Positions 53,625-62,386 of a stretch of 64,000 nt of DNA are shown here, one piece after another. Numbering within the stretch: the stretch's first letter is position 1; every line of letters starts with the position of its first letter. The notes under the pieces were generated by a model that saw only the letters and a program-made list of their open reading frames with translations, was not told where the DNA came from and ran no database searches. Source of the DNA: Nostoc desertorum CM1-VF14. Lineage in GTDB: Bacteria > Cyanobacteriota > Cyanobacteriia > Cyanobacteriales > Nostocaceae. Where the stretch lies: the NCBI GenBank assembly GCA_019359245.1, contig JAHHHR010000040.1:1-64000 (forward strand), in the 5' to 3' direction. The translations under genes were made by a program, and so were the position numbers.

Positions 53625-53748
53625 GTGTATCTGATCTTAACTCATTCTCTTGCTGACCTTCATGGTTTTCAACAATAAGACTCAAAGAGTTTTAAGTTTT
53701 TAAGATTTTTGCCTGATGATGGCTAAGGAAAAGACAACGGAGCAAGTG

Positions 53749-53820
53749 AAAGAAGCAGAGGGGCAAAGGAGATGAGGGGCAGAGAGTAAAGACGATAAAA
53801 AAATTACCCTCTGCTTCTTT
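53749..53820. repeat. 14-bp inverted repeat downstream of the 72-residue gene
   Basis: AAAGAAGCAGAGGG (53749-53762) pairs exactly with 53807-53820 across 44 bases. It ends 7 bases before the stop of the gene at 53828 and may end its transcript. The arms resemble the AGAGGGCAGAAGG units at 22635. Confidence 0.6.
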
Positions 53821-53827
53821 TGGAGTA

Positions 53828-54046
53828 TCAGCAAGATTTATATGGTAACGGAAATTCCATAAGCACGTTCGACGAGGACGCTTCTCGTTTAATTTTACCT
53901 ACGCGAACTGCATCGTATAGGGCTGCGAGGGCTGACAAATCCTTTTCCTTCCAGCATTTAGTGACCAGCACTTGATGAAGTAAACCCTCAGATTCAACAC
54001 TAAGATATCCAGTTTGAAAAGCAGATTCAACGAGTGTGCGAATCAT
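53828..54046 (-). CDS. Conserved cyanobacterial small protein, 72 residues
   Basis: A 72-residue protein beginning MIRTLVESAFQTGYLSVESE and continuing LLHQVL...LSALAALYDAVRVGKIKRE. It is all-helical in appearance. I recognise the pattern from other cyanobacteria as a short conserved protein, function unknown. The C-terminal end (FPLPYKSC) is less typical. The 290-base upstream region (54047-54339) is empty and AT-rich. Confidence 0.7.
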   Translation of the reverse strand: MIRTLVESAFQTGYLSVESEGLLHQVLVTKCWKEKDLSALAALYDAVRVGKIKREASSSNVLMEFPLPYKSC

Positions 54047-54339
54047 CTTGGTTAGGGCAGAGTAAATAAATTCCTTACCTCAAGTGTGAAACATTTCCCT
54101 TTGCTACTAGTTGATATGGAACATGAACATCAGGTGATTATAATTACACGTAATTAGTGATTTCAATCACAACAATGGGCTATAGCATTAAATTTAGATG
54201 CATTCCTATGTAAATATGCTTAAGAAAAGAGTTGCAAAAATGTTTAGTACCAATCTTGAAATGGCACATAATTTAAAAACATTAAAATATAGAAAAATTT
54301 TTAAGCAAATATCCAAAAAATAGCCTGAAACATACGCAA

Positions 54340-55128
54340 TCAAGCAAAAAACTGGCGAAAATCTTCATCCTTTTGACTTAATTGCACCCAGTCTAAGTTT
54401 AAGGACTGGAATTTTTGCGCCAAGCGATCGCAAGCTGGACGTTCGGTAGCGTAATGTCCGGCATCGATTAAAATGAGATTGCAATCGCGGCTTTCTTGAA
54501 ACTGATGAAACTTACAGTCAGAAGTTAGATAAGCTTGGGCACCAGTTTTGGCGACGGCTGAAATGTAACTAGCCCCCGAACCACCCAAAACAGCAACTCG
54601 TGAAATTGTTTGCTGTAAATCAGTAGTTGGGGAAAAAATCAAATTAGGAGGAGCAAGTCGGGTTTGAATGGCTGCGAGTAATTCCTGTAATGTTAGAAAT
54701 GGCTCTAGCAAACCAACACGACCATATCCTAATCCTCCTTGTGTTGGTACTATGGGAGTAACTTCTTTTAGTTCTAAAATTTGAGCCAAAACGTCAGCGG
54801 TACCATCCTGCACTTGGTCGAAATTCGTGTGGGCAGTATAAACACCAATATTGTGGGTAAAGGACAACCGTATCATTTCTGCGATCGCTTCACCAGTGCG
54901 TAAAGATTTGGGTGGAGTAAAAATCAAGGGATGATGGGCAAATATCAGATTAGCATTCAGAGCGATCGCTTCCTGCATTACTGCCAAAGTCGGTGTCAAA
55001 CATACTAAAACCCGTGCTTTTTCCTGCAACACTCCTGGTTCAATCTGCCAGCCGCAATTATCCCAACTTTCACACCAAGCGGGATTTGCCCATGCTTCAA
55101 ACCAAGTAATTAAGTCAGCAATTTTCAT
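54340..55128 (-). CDS. Nif3-like dinuclear metal-centre protein
   Basis: A 262-residue protein of the Nif3/YbgI family (hexameric toroid, two metals per subunit), possibly a GTP cyclohydrolase-like or DNA-linked hydrolase; role unsettled. Metal ligands are seen in FAHHPLIF, VYTAHTNFDQVQDG and the late ILIDAGHYATERPACD. AVLGGSGASYISAV is also typical. ATG 55128 (MKIADLITWFEAWANP) is preferred to 55146. It follows the gene at 55167 on the same strand with a 38-base gap. Confidence 0.92.
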   Translation of the reverse strand: MKIADLITWFEAWANPAWCESWDNCGWQIEPGVLQEKARVLVCLTPTLAVMQEAIALNANLIFAHHPLIFTPPKSLRTGEAIAEMIRLSFTHNIGVYTAHTNFDQVQDGTADVLAQILELKEVTPIVPTQGGLGYGRVGLLEPFLTLQELLAAIQTRLAPPNLIFSPTTDLQQTISRVAVLGGSGASYISAVAKTGAQAYLTSDCKFHQFQESRDCNLILIDAGHYATERPACDRLAQKFQSLNLDWVQLSQKDEDFRQFFA

Positions 55129-55166
55129 AACTATTTTCTTCAGCAATTTTTAATTTTAATTGCTAA

Positions 55167-55916
55167 TTAGTGTTTCTGTGGTTGAATATTTAATTCTAAT
55201 GCTAATTGCTGGCGCATTTCTTGGAAAGGTTTATTCCAGACAGGGCTAGCATTCCAGTTCCACACTGCGACTGGAATCAGTTCTTCTTGGGCAAGACAAG
55301 TTAGCAGACGATATTCATCTTCTGGTTCACGAGAAAAAGTGAAGGGATTACGGTAGCCTGTGTCACATAGTTTATAAGATGTGATTTGGCCATGATTAAT
55401 CCGTTGTAAAATTTCTTTACCTTTGACAAGCAAATAATCTAAAAAAACTGGACTAAAAGGTTCTATATGTGCGCGTTTTTGTGGCTCTTTTTGTACCCAC
55501 CTTGCCCACTCAAACCCATACATAAAATCGTGAACATAACGAAAGCGGATTTCTGTTTTACTTCCGAACATCTCTGTCAGTAAAACCATCTTCTCACCGA
55601 AAAGGTTTAAAAAAGCAACAGCACCCTCATCTGCTATGAGAGCCTGTCTTAGCATACTGCTAACCAAAAAATCAAAATCCCAGAATATATTTTCTGGAAA
55701 GTTTTGTAATTGAGTACGGACTATTGATTCGATAGTTTCCTGAAGGGTTACGAGGAATTCAATTTCGGTGTTTTCTTCAGTAATTAAATTCCCCAATTCT
55801 GCAAAACTGGTAATTAATGTTTTTTTGGGATTAAGTGATAATAGGTTAATTGACTGTTGGGCAAGGATTTCATCAATAAATTGGAAAGTATTAGTTTGTG
55901 TCAATTTTTGCTTCAT
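55167..55916 (-). CDS. Conserved protein of unknown function
   Basis: A 249-residue soluble protein (from ATG 55916, MKQKLTQTNTFQF; the frame could extend ten codons upstream). No named domain is recognised. The middle carries FDFLVSSMLRQALIADEGAV and RFRYVHDFMYGFEWARWVQ, rich in aromatic and charged residues. The C-terminal part has ICD-like TSYKLCDTGYRNPFTF. It is 38 bases upstream of the Nif3-like gene and is probably cotranscribed with it. Confidence 0.75.
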   Translation of the reverse strand: MKQKLTQTNTFQFIDEILAQQSINLLSLNPKKTLITSFAELGNLITEENTEIEFLVTLQETIESIVRTQLQNFPENIFWDFDFLVSSMLRQALIADEGAVAFLNLFGEKMVLLTEMFGSKTEIRFRYVHDFMYGFEWARWVQKEPQKRAHIEPFSPVFLDYLLVKGKEILQRINHGQITSYKLCDTGYRNPFTFSREPEDEYRLLTCLAQEELIPVAVWNWNASPVWNKPFQEMRQQLALELNIQPQKH

Positions 55917-56197
55917 AGTGATTGAAATAGCCCAAACAGCTTGCACTAAATATTAGTTTATATCGAAGCAACTAGGTTTTTAAATAATCACAAATAAACT
56001 TTACTTTTTAATTTACAAATTTACACGAATTATTTGGCGTGTATCTTATTAATTTTTATAACAAAGCTATCGCGGCGAAATTTATTTTGTGTATATCACC
56101 GTGACTTTATGAGATTATAGCCAAAGGATAAGCGGGATAACCAGAGTATTTAAACTCTACAGAACTTGATCTTAAATAAATAAAACTTGAGAATCGG

Positions 56198-56611
56198 CTA
56201 TCCAGAAATATGGATAACCAATTCTCTTAAATGACTGCGCTGGCGATGTTCCCAAATATAAATTCCCTGCCAAGTTCCTAGTACTAAATGACCACGATTA
56301 ATAGGAATATGCTCAGAAGTGTGGGTGAGTGCGGTACGAATGTGTGCCGGCATATCATCGGGGCCTTCTGCATCGTGAATGTATTTTCCGGATTCTGGCA
56401 CAAGTTTTGCCATAAAGTTAGCTAAATCCACAAGAACATCGGGATCGGCGTTTTCTTGGATGACTAAACTGGCTGAAGTGTGGCGTAAAAATAGAGTACA
56501 AAGACCAGTTTCAACTCCCGATTCTGCAACTGTGGCTTCAATTTTTGCAGTAATGTTGTAAAAAGATTTACCAGTGGTGGAAATTTTTAGTAGCTTTTGG
56601 TAGTGAGTCAT
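56198..56611 (-). CDS. YjbQ-family protein (secondary thiamine-phosphate synthase type)
   Basis: A 137-residue trimeric YjbQ/UPF0047 protein. The family core is LFLRHTSASLVIQENADPDV, then DAEGPDDMPAHIRTALTHTSEHIPI and LGTWQGIYIWEHR. Conserved histidines and the catalytic-region Asp and Glu are present. Some members rescue thiamine-phosphate synthase mutants; the natural substrate is unknown. Stands alone. Confidence 0.94.
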   Translation of the reverse strand: MTHYQKLLKISTTGKSFYNITAKIEATVAESGVETGLCTLFLRHTSASLVIQENADPDVLVDLANFMAKLVPESGKYIHDAEGPDDMPAHIRTALTHTSEHIPINRGHLVLGTWQGIYIWEHRQRSHLRELVIHISG

Positions 56612-56751
56612 CTGTAATTTGATTAATTATTGACTAATAACCTTTGGTAGCACAAATGTCTGCCCCTACTATATTTTACGTAATTTAAAACGGCTATAAC
56701 CTTCCCATAGGAAAGCTAGCAGCTTATTCAATGTTGTAAATTGAGTAAAGT

Positions 56752-57834
56752 TTAATTACTGCGAAAATAGTTGACAATAGCTCTAGCGATCGCTTCATTA
56801 CCATCTTTAGCAATTGGTTCAGATTGCTTTGGCAATTGAGGTAACTCACGCAGAAAATCCCAAGTCCCTTGAAAAAACTCAGATGGGGTAATGATTTGAT
56901 GCTGGTTATAATTTGTAATGCCTTCTATTAGAAAAGTTGCTTCAGCAAAGTCCTCACGGGGGATGGTAACAATAGGTACTCCTAATAGTGCGGCTTCAGC
57001 AAAAGTGCTGTAACCAGGTTTAGAAACGACTCGCCCACAAATAGGCATAAAATCTACAGGGCGGTATTTGCGGTCATTAATTTTCACTAAATTAGGTAAA
57101 TCGGGAGCAGATTGATCAAAGACAATAAATTGCCAATCAGGAAATCGCCGCAGGTTATCATAGGGAATTTGCTGTAAACCCAAGCCACCAAAGGTTAACA
57201 AAATAGTTTTTTCTACTGGTGCAGTTATTCCCCAAAGAGAAGGTAAATTATCAGCAGAGTAACGGGGAGAACCGCCTGTTAAACCGACATCTGTGATATT
57301 GTTAAAAGCTTGCATTGGTTCGTGGAAGGGAAGACGAAATAAGCGATCGCACTTTGAGTACCAATCACTAATCCAATCTGCAACTGCGGTAAATTCACCT
57401 CCCCAATTTCGGTAGATAAAGTCCCAGCCAAAGTTACTCATCATCCAGCAGGGAATGTTTGCACCTTTGGCAAACCCAGGAGTGAGGAAGGGAATATCTG
57501 CCAAAATGAGATTAACGCGATTCTGGCGGATAAAATTAACCTCTGAGGCAATTAGCGAATTTTGATGTTTTTTAATATCCAGCAACTTTTCTAAAGTCGC
57601 TACTTTATCCATTGTCAAACTATCAGTTTGCACCACACCCAAATCAAATGCACGGGGACGATAGATAAAATCACCTTCTATATAGCACTCTAGCAACCAG
57701 CGCGGAGCAGTAGTCACCAGAATTAGCAAAACTTCTGGACATAATTTTTGGATTGTCGCAGCTACAGAAGCCATGCGGGTAGCATGACCAAAGCCGTGGT
57801 TAGTTATCGCTAAGTATAAGATTGGGCGTTCCAT
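56752..57834 (-). CDS. Glycosyltransferase-like protein, GT-B fold
   Basis: A 360-residue protein, MERPILYLAITNHGFGHATRM at its start, the GxGHxxR mark of GT-B glycosyltransferases (MurG/MGDG synthase and arabinokinase N-terminal domains). Later ILLTFGGLGLQQIPYDNL and a donor-site-like KPGYSTFAEAALLGVPIVTIPR and EDFAEATFLIEG match the C-terminal half. Substrate is unknown. It lies 92 bases downstream of the aminotransferase on the same strand. Confidence 0.82.
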   Translation of the reverse strand: MERPILYLAITNHGFGHATRMASVAATIQKLCPEVLLILVTTAPRWLLECYIEGDFIYRPRAFDLGVVQTDSLTMDKVATLEKLLDIKKHQNSLIASEVNFIRQNRVNLILADIPFLTPGFAKGANIPCWMMSNFGWDFIYRNWGGEFTAVADWISDWYSKCDRLFRLPFHEPMQAFNNITDVGLTGGSPRYSADNLPSLWGITAPVEKTILLTFGGLGLQQIPYDNLRRFPDWQFIVFDQSAPDLPNLVKINDRKYRPVDFMPICGRVVSKPGYSTFAEAALLGVPIVTIPREDFAEATFLIEGITNYNQHQIITPSEFFQGTWDFLRELPQLPKQSEPIAKDGNEAIARAIVNYFRSN

Positions 57835-57837
57835 TTT

Positions 57838-57930
57838 AAGTTAGGAGTTGGGAATTAAGAGTTTAAAGTTAAGAGTTAGGAGTTAAAATCATAATTCCCA
57901 AACTGATAACTTATAACTCCTAATTTTTAA
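57838..57930. repeat. STRR heptamers between the glycosyltransferase and aminotransferase genes
   Basis: AGTTAGG, AGTTAAG and AACTCCTAA-type units, in both orientations, fill the gap between the two same-strand genes, forming a possible long hairpin. Confidence 0.65.
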
Positions 57931-59120
57931 CTAATTTTGCAAAAACTCTGAATCGCCTCAACCAATTGGTCAATTTCCGATTCTAAAGTAAGGTAATGGA
58001 TGGTGGCACGTATACAGCTAGGATCGGCAATCGTCCGAGTTAATATTCTTTGTGACTCTAAAAATTGCACTAACTTGAGATTAGCCTGAGGCTGATTATT
58101 TGCAAGTTGGAACGAGACTATACCGCTTTCTGGTGGGGAAGTTCGTAGACACATGACATCGGGTAATGCTACTAAGCGCCGCCAGAGGTATTCACTGTTT
58201 TGACAAATTTGCTCGTAACGTTCCTGTGAGGTTCCCCATTGCTGATGGATTGCGATCGCTTCCTTTAACCCAACATACAATGGATAAGCTAATGTAGACA
58301 CTTCATATCGTCGCCCATCTGGAAGCCAATCCACAGGCTGAGATTGACTATCCACAGTAACGCCATTCAAGCCAATAAATGTAGGTTTTAGGCTTTCTCG
58401 TGCTTCTGGTCGCACATACAAACCACCAGCACCCGCAGGGCCGCATAGCCATTTATGACCAGTAAAAGCATAAAAATCTACACCCAATTCAGTCAAGTTT
58501 AAAGGCAATAAACCAACAGATTGGGCAGCATCTATCAATAAAAAAGAATGATTATTTCTGCATACTTCGGCAATTTTATCAAGAGGCAAAACTTGACCAG
58601 TATTCCAGAAAACATGACTTAGTATTACAAGACGGGTATTAGGACGCAAATGCTGGGCAATAACTTTTACAGGGTCGCCCTCATTTAAAGTCGCTTTGAG
58701 AGGACAGGTAGTAACTTCCACAGCGAATCTCCGCGCAATTTCCTGTGATGTGGCAATTACGCCTGGATGTTCGCAGTCCGAGAGCAGCATATGATCGCCA
58801 GCACGCCACTCAATGCCCCACATGGCGATATTACAGCCAACAGTGACATTCTGGGTGAGAGTAATTGTTTGACTTGGTATATGTAACTCCGAAGCGATCG
58901 CTTCTCTTGCGGCTTGAGTCTGCGGTGCTATCCAGCGATACGCCTCATTACCAAAGGGACCTATTTGCTGAACATAAGCCTGAGTTTGAGTCATAGCATC
59001 CATTGCCCCTTGGGGCATCGGGCCTTGTCCCCCATAATTGAAATAAGTCTTATTCGCTAAAGCGGGAAATTGCTCTCGATGGCTATGCAACCTAGTTTGT
59101 GCGACAGAAGTACTAGTCAT
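57927..59120 (-). CDS. Class V aminotransferase (cysteine-desulfurase-like)
   Basis: A 397-residue PLP enzyme of fold type I, near IscS/SufS and isopenicillin-N epimerase-like groups. The PLP lysine is K223 (AFTGHKWLCGPAG), the ring-stacking region is LIDAAQSVG with D197 and Q200, and SDCEHPG lies near 115. The catalytic cysteine loop of desulfurases is not evident at the C-terminus, so substrate and reaction are open. It begins a two-gene strand run with the GT-B-like gene and is divergent from the nuclease gene. Confidence 0.85.
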   Translation of the reverse strand: MTSTSVAQTRLHSHREQFPALANKTYFNYGGQGPMPQGAMDAMTQTQAYVQQIGPFGNEAYRWIAPQTQAAREAIASELHIPSQTITLTQNVTVGCNIAMWGIEWRAGDHMLLSDCEHPGVIATSQEIARRFAVEVTTCPLKATLNEGDPVKVIAQHLRPNTRLVILSHVFWNTGQVLPLDKIAEVCRNNHSFLLIDAAQSVGLLPLNLTELGVDFYAFTGHKWLCGPAGAGGLYVRPEARESLKPTFIGLNGVTVDSQSQPVDWLPDGRRYEVSTLAYPLYVGLKEAIAIHQQWGTSQERYEQICQNSEYLWRRLVALPDVMCLRTSPPESGIVSFQLANNQPQANLKLVQFLESQRILTRTIADPSCIRATIHYLTLESEIDQLVEAIQSFCKIS

Positions 59121-59241
59121 ACCAATTTTAGATTGTAGATTTTGGATTAGTCATTAGTTTCTCATCTTCCTCATTCTCCCACTCCATTATTAATTGTCTG
59201 AGTTACTGCCAGATTGTGCTAATTCTTGTTAACTTAAAAGG

Positions 59242-60702
59242 ATGCTAATTAATGCTGAACTCCTACTGCAATACCAACGCTGTAAACGCCGGACTTTTCT
59301 AGATATCCACGGTGACAAAAGTCAGCGCGATGCTCCCAATGAGTTGCTGCAAAAACTGCAACAGGACAAAATAGCTCATCAGCTGAGTGCTTTGGCACAG
59401 ATGACTTATCACCAACCAGATTATTCATACGGAAACTGGGAAAAGGCAGAGGAAGCAACTTTAGAATTGATGCAGCTTGGGGTTGAATACATTTATAAAG
59501 GAGTGCTGTTAGCAACTTATTCTGAAGGATATACCTTACTGAGTCGTCCAAATTTACTTGTAAAACAACCAGGACAGTCCCATTTTGGAGATTGGATGTA
59601 TGTCCCGGCTAGTATTGAACTGGGTAAACGCCCTAAGCAAGAATATCAAGTTGTCGCTGCATTTCATGCCCAAGTGTTGGCAACAGTCCAAGGAGTTATA
59701 CCAGAAACAGCTTTGCTCATATTGCGAACGAAAAATTCCAATTATGCGGTGGATCTGTTCAAATGGACACCACGGATGCAGCAGATTCTAGAGGAGTTTA
59801 TTGGAGTTTTAGAGTTACCGAATCCCCCAGAAGTGTTTATTTCTCGGCAAAAGTGCAATCTTTGCCATTGGTATAGTCAATGTTATGCGATCGCTCAATC
59901 TGAAAAACACCTTTCACTATTACCAGGCGTAACACCTCTTCGCTACACTCAACTCCAAGACATAGCCATCAGAACACTAGAATCTCTTGCTAACACCAGT
60001 CCCACCACCTTAGAAAACCTAGTGGGTTTCGACCGTGAAGCAGCACCTAAGCTGATAGTGCAAGCTCAATCTGCATTGCAAAAACGACCCTTGATCTTAC
60101 CATACCCACTACCAATAAAAGATATTACCTTCACAGCCCCCGTAGAGCTTTACTTTGACATTGAAGCACAGCCAGATTTGGATTTAAATTATCTTTTAGG
60201 AGTTTTGGTCGTTGATAGACTTGCTAATACAGAACAGTTTTATTCGTTTTTAGCAGATAAACCAGAAGATGAAGAACTAGTTTGGCAGCAATTTTTGGAT
60301 TTGGTTTGGCAATATCCCGAAGCGCCAATTTATCATTTTTGTGTCTACGAGTTTGATACAGTCAAACGACTAGCAAAGCTTTACCACACTCCCAACGCCT
60401 CAGTCCGTCCTGTACTAAATCGATTTGTGGATGTATATGAACAATTAACTCAAAGTGTAGCATTGCCCGTAGAAAGCTATGCCCTCAAAGCGATCGCTCG
60501 TTGGTTAGGATTTGAGTGGCGAGAAAAAGAAGCTAGTGGTGCTAAATGTATTTACTGGTATGAACAGTGGCTAGAAACAGGCGATCGCACCTTACTAGAA
60601 ATTATCCAGAGTTATAACGAAGATGATTGCCGCGCAACCCGCAAAGTCAAAGATTGGCTTGTAAACTTTTTTCAGGATGAATATGGTTTGCGGCTAGCTT
60701 AA
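59242..60702 (+). CDS. RecB/Cas4-like nuclease with RNase H-like tail (TM0106 type)
   Basis: A 486-residue two-domain protein. The N-terminal half resembles RecB/Cas4 nucleases, with cysteines C14, C205, C208 and C214 (CNLCHWYSQC) in the spacing of a 4Fe-4S site. The C-terminal half is a DnaQ/RNase H-like fold with D306 and E308 (YFDIEAQ) and a late YNEDDCRAT acidic motif, so a second nuclease active site is likely. The family is known as TM0106 RecB-like putative nuclease, role unknown. Single gene, no CRISPR or defence gene nearby. Confidence 0.88.
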   Translation: MLINAELLLQYQRCKRRTFLDIHGDKSQRDAPNELLQKLQQDKIAHQLSALAQMTYHQPDYSYGNWEKAEEATLELMQLGVEYIYKGVLLATYSEGYTLLSRPNLLVKQPGQSHFGDWMYVPASIELGKRPKQEYQVVAAFHAQVLATVQGVIPETALLILRTKNSNYAVDLFKWTPRMQQILEEFIGVLELPNPPEVFISRQKCNLCHWYSQCYAIAQSEKHLSLLPGVTPLRYTQLQDIAIRTLESLANTSPTTLENLVGFDREAAPKLIVQAQSALQKRPLILPYPLPIKDITFTAPVELYFDIEAQPDLDLNYLLGVLVVDRLANTEQFYSFLADKPEDEELVWQQFLDLVWQYPEAPIYHFCVYEFDTVKRLAKLYHTPNASVRPVLNRFVDVYEQLTQSVALPVESYALKAIARWLGFEWREKEASGAKCIYWYEQWLETGDRTLLEIIQSYNEDDCRATRKVKDWLVNFFQDEYGLRLA

Positions 60703-60924
60703 GTAATTTCGTATTTTCTCAAGGTTTTAAATTGGCTGTAATACATATTATTTGTAGCGGCTCACAAATGTGCAATCCTGCATCTTTTAGCGTGATATAG
60801 CTTTTCCTAATCACATGATGTACATCAGAGCAAGCTCATCGCTTGCGGGGTAGGGTTCTTGTACCATACTCAACTGAGAACTGCTATATCTTGTTTATAA
60901 TTTTCACATTTTAGCAAAATATCT

Positions 60925-62109
60925 ATGCAGCTAATTAAAAATATCTTCGCAATTCCACGGATTATTTACTTTTTTATCCCAATTATAATTATCTTTATCT
61001 TACTCCAATTGTTACCCATAGATACTGTTGAAGTTAGTAGCATAGAGTTTATTGGAGAAGCTACATTAGGAAAAGGTTTAACTTTTCAAAGAACTGAAGT
61101 TGGAGGTTTATCTGGAATTACCTTTGATGCCGAAAATAATCTTTATTATGCTATTTCCGATGACCGTGGGCAAAAAAACAATGCCCGTTTTTATACTCTA
61201 CAAATCGACTTAAAGAAAGGTTATTTACAAAAGGGTACAGTTCTCCCTGTTAGCGTTACCACATTATTAAATAAAAATGGTCAAACATTCCACTCTAGTG
61301 AAACTGATACAGAAGGTATTGCCTTAACTAATAAAGCAAGTGTGTTTATTTCTTCAGAAGGGGATGCTGCAAAATTAATTAATCCTTTTATTAAAGAGTT
61401 TTACATAGCTTCTGGTAGAGAAATTGCAACACTTCCTATACCAAACAAATTCTTGCCAGATAAGACTTCTCAACAAGGTATCCGCAACAATTTGGCTTTT
61501 GAAAGCCTCACCATCACACCCGATAAAAAGCATCTCTTCACAGCCACGGAGAATGCTCTAATTCAAGATGGTGTAGCAGCTAAAGCTAACATCGGTACTC
61601 CTTGCCGAATTTTGCAATACAACTTGCTCAACAACCAGCCAGAAAAGGAATTTCTTTACCAAACAGAAGCAGTTTCCCCCTTTTTAAATATCACTGGCAA
61701 ATTCGCTAGTGGATTACCTGATTTACTTGCTCTCGATAATCAAGGACACTTTCTAAGTTTAGAACGATCTTTTACTGGTTTAGGATTTGCTATTTCTCTG
61801 TTTCAGGTTTCTTTAGAAGGAGCTGATGATATTCATAAGATAGACAGCCTTTTAGGCATTGACACCAAGGATATTAAGCCAGTTCAGAAAAAACTTTTGT
61901 TAGATTTAAGAACCCTAGATGTACTGCTAGACAACATCGAAGGCTTAACTATGGGCCCTAAACTACCCGATGGTCAGCAATCATTAATTCTGATCACTGA
62001 TAACAATTTTAACTTCCTGCAACGTACCCAAATACTAGCTTTTAAAATTAAAATTGAAACACCACTAATCAGATTATTACGCCGTTTCCTGCCGAATCTC
62101 AACCGTTAA
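60925..62109 (+). CDS. Phytase-like esterase, exported
   Basis: A 394-residue protein of the esterase-like phytase group. An N-terminal membrane anchor (about 8-28) is followed by a beta-propeller-like domain with GGLSGITFDAENNLYYAISDDRG, TEGIALTNKASVFISSEGD and NIEGLTMGPKLPDGQQSLILITDN, which are the family's repeated acidic-glycine motifs. It may release phosphate from phytate or cleave phosphoesters outside the cell; substrate is not shown. Stands alone; the 222-base upstream region is empty. Confidence 0.87.
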   Translation: MQLIKNIFAIPRIIYFFIPIIIIFILLQLLPIDTVEVSSIEFIGEATLGKGLTFQRTEVGGLSGITFDAENNLYYAISDDRGQKNNARFYTLQIDLKKGYLQKGTVLPVSVTTLLNKNGQTFHSSETDTEGIALTNKASVFISSEGDAAKLINPFIKEFYIASGREIATLPIPNKFLPDKTSQQGIRNNLAFESLTITPDKKHLFTATENALIQDGVAAKANIGTPCRILQYNLLNNQPEKEFLYQTEAVSPFLNITGKFASGLPDLLALDNQGHFLSLERSFTGLGFAISLFQVSLEGADDIHKIDSLLGIDTKDIKPVQKKLLLDLRTLDVLLDNIEGLTMGPKLPDGQQSLILITDNNFNFLQRTQILAFKIKIETPLIRLLRRFLPNLNR

Positions 62110-62386
62110 CGGTACAGAGTGAACGCGCCTTTACTGCCATTGAGTTTTTCCTGTGTATTCACGGAATTTACTAGCTAGCTTTATCTAGCTTATTTATAGT
62201 TTCCGTGTAATTTCTCAACCGTATTCATTAATAAATATGTTACACAATATTATAGGAAAATGCTCAGAGAGATTAACCATAATTACAGGATATGATTAAT
62301 TTTCTAGAAATTCTGATATTTTCTAAATTTAAATTTAATGGTTGTCTAGAGTTATTAGAGTGCTTTGCCAACAATAGTTTTCATAA

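Noticed and set aside
53749..53820. Inverted repeat considered as a mobile element
   Set aside because: Only 72 bases with a 44-base loop and next to a gene stop; a transcript end or dispersed foldback is simpler.
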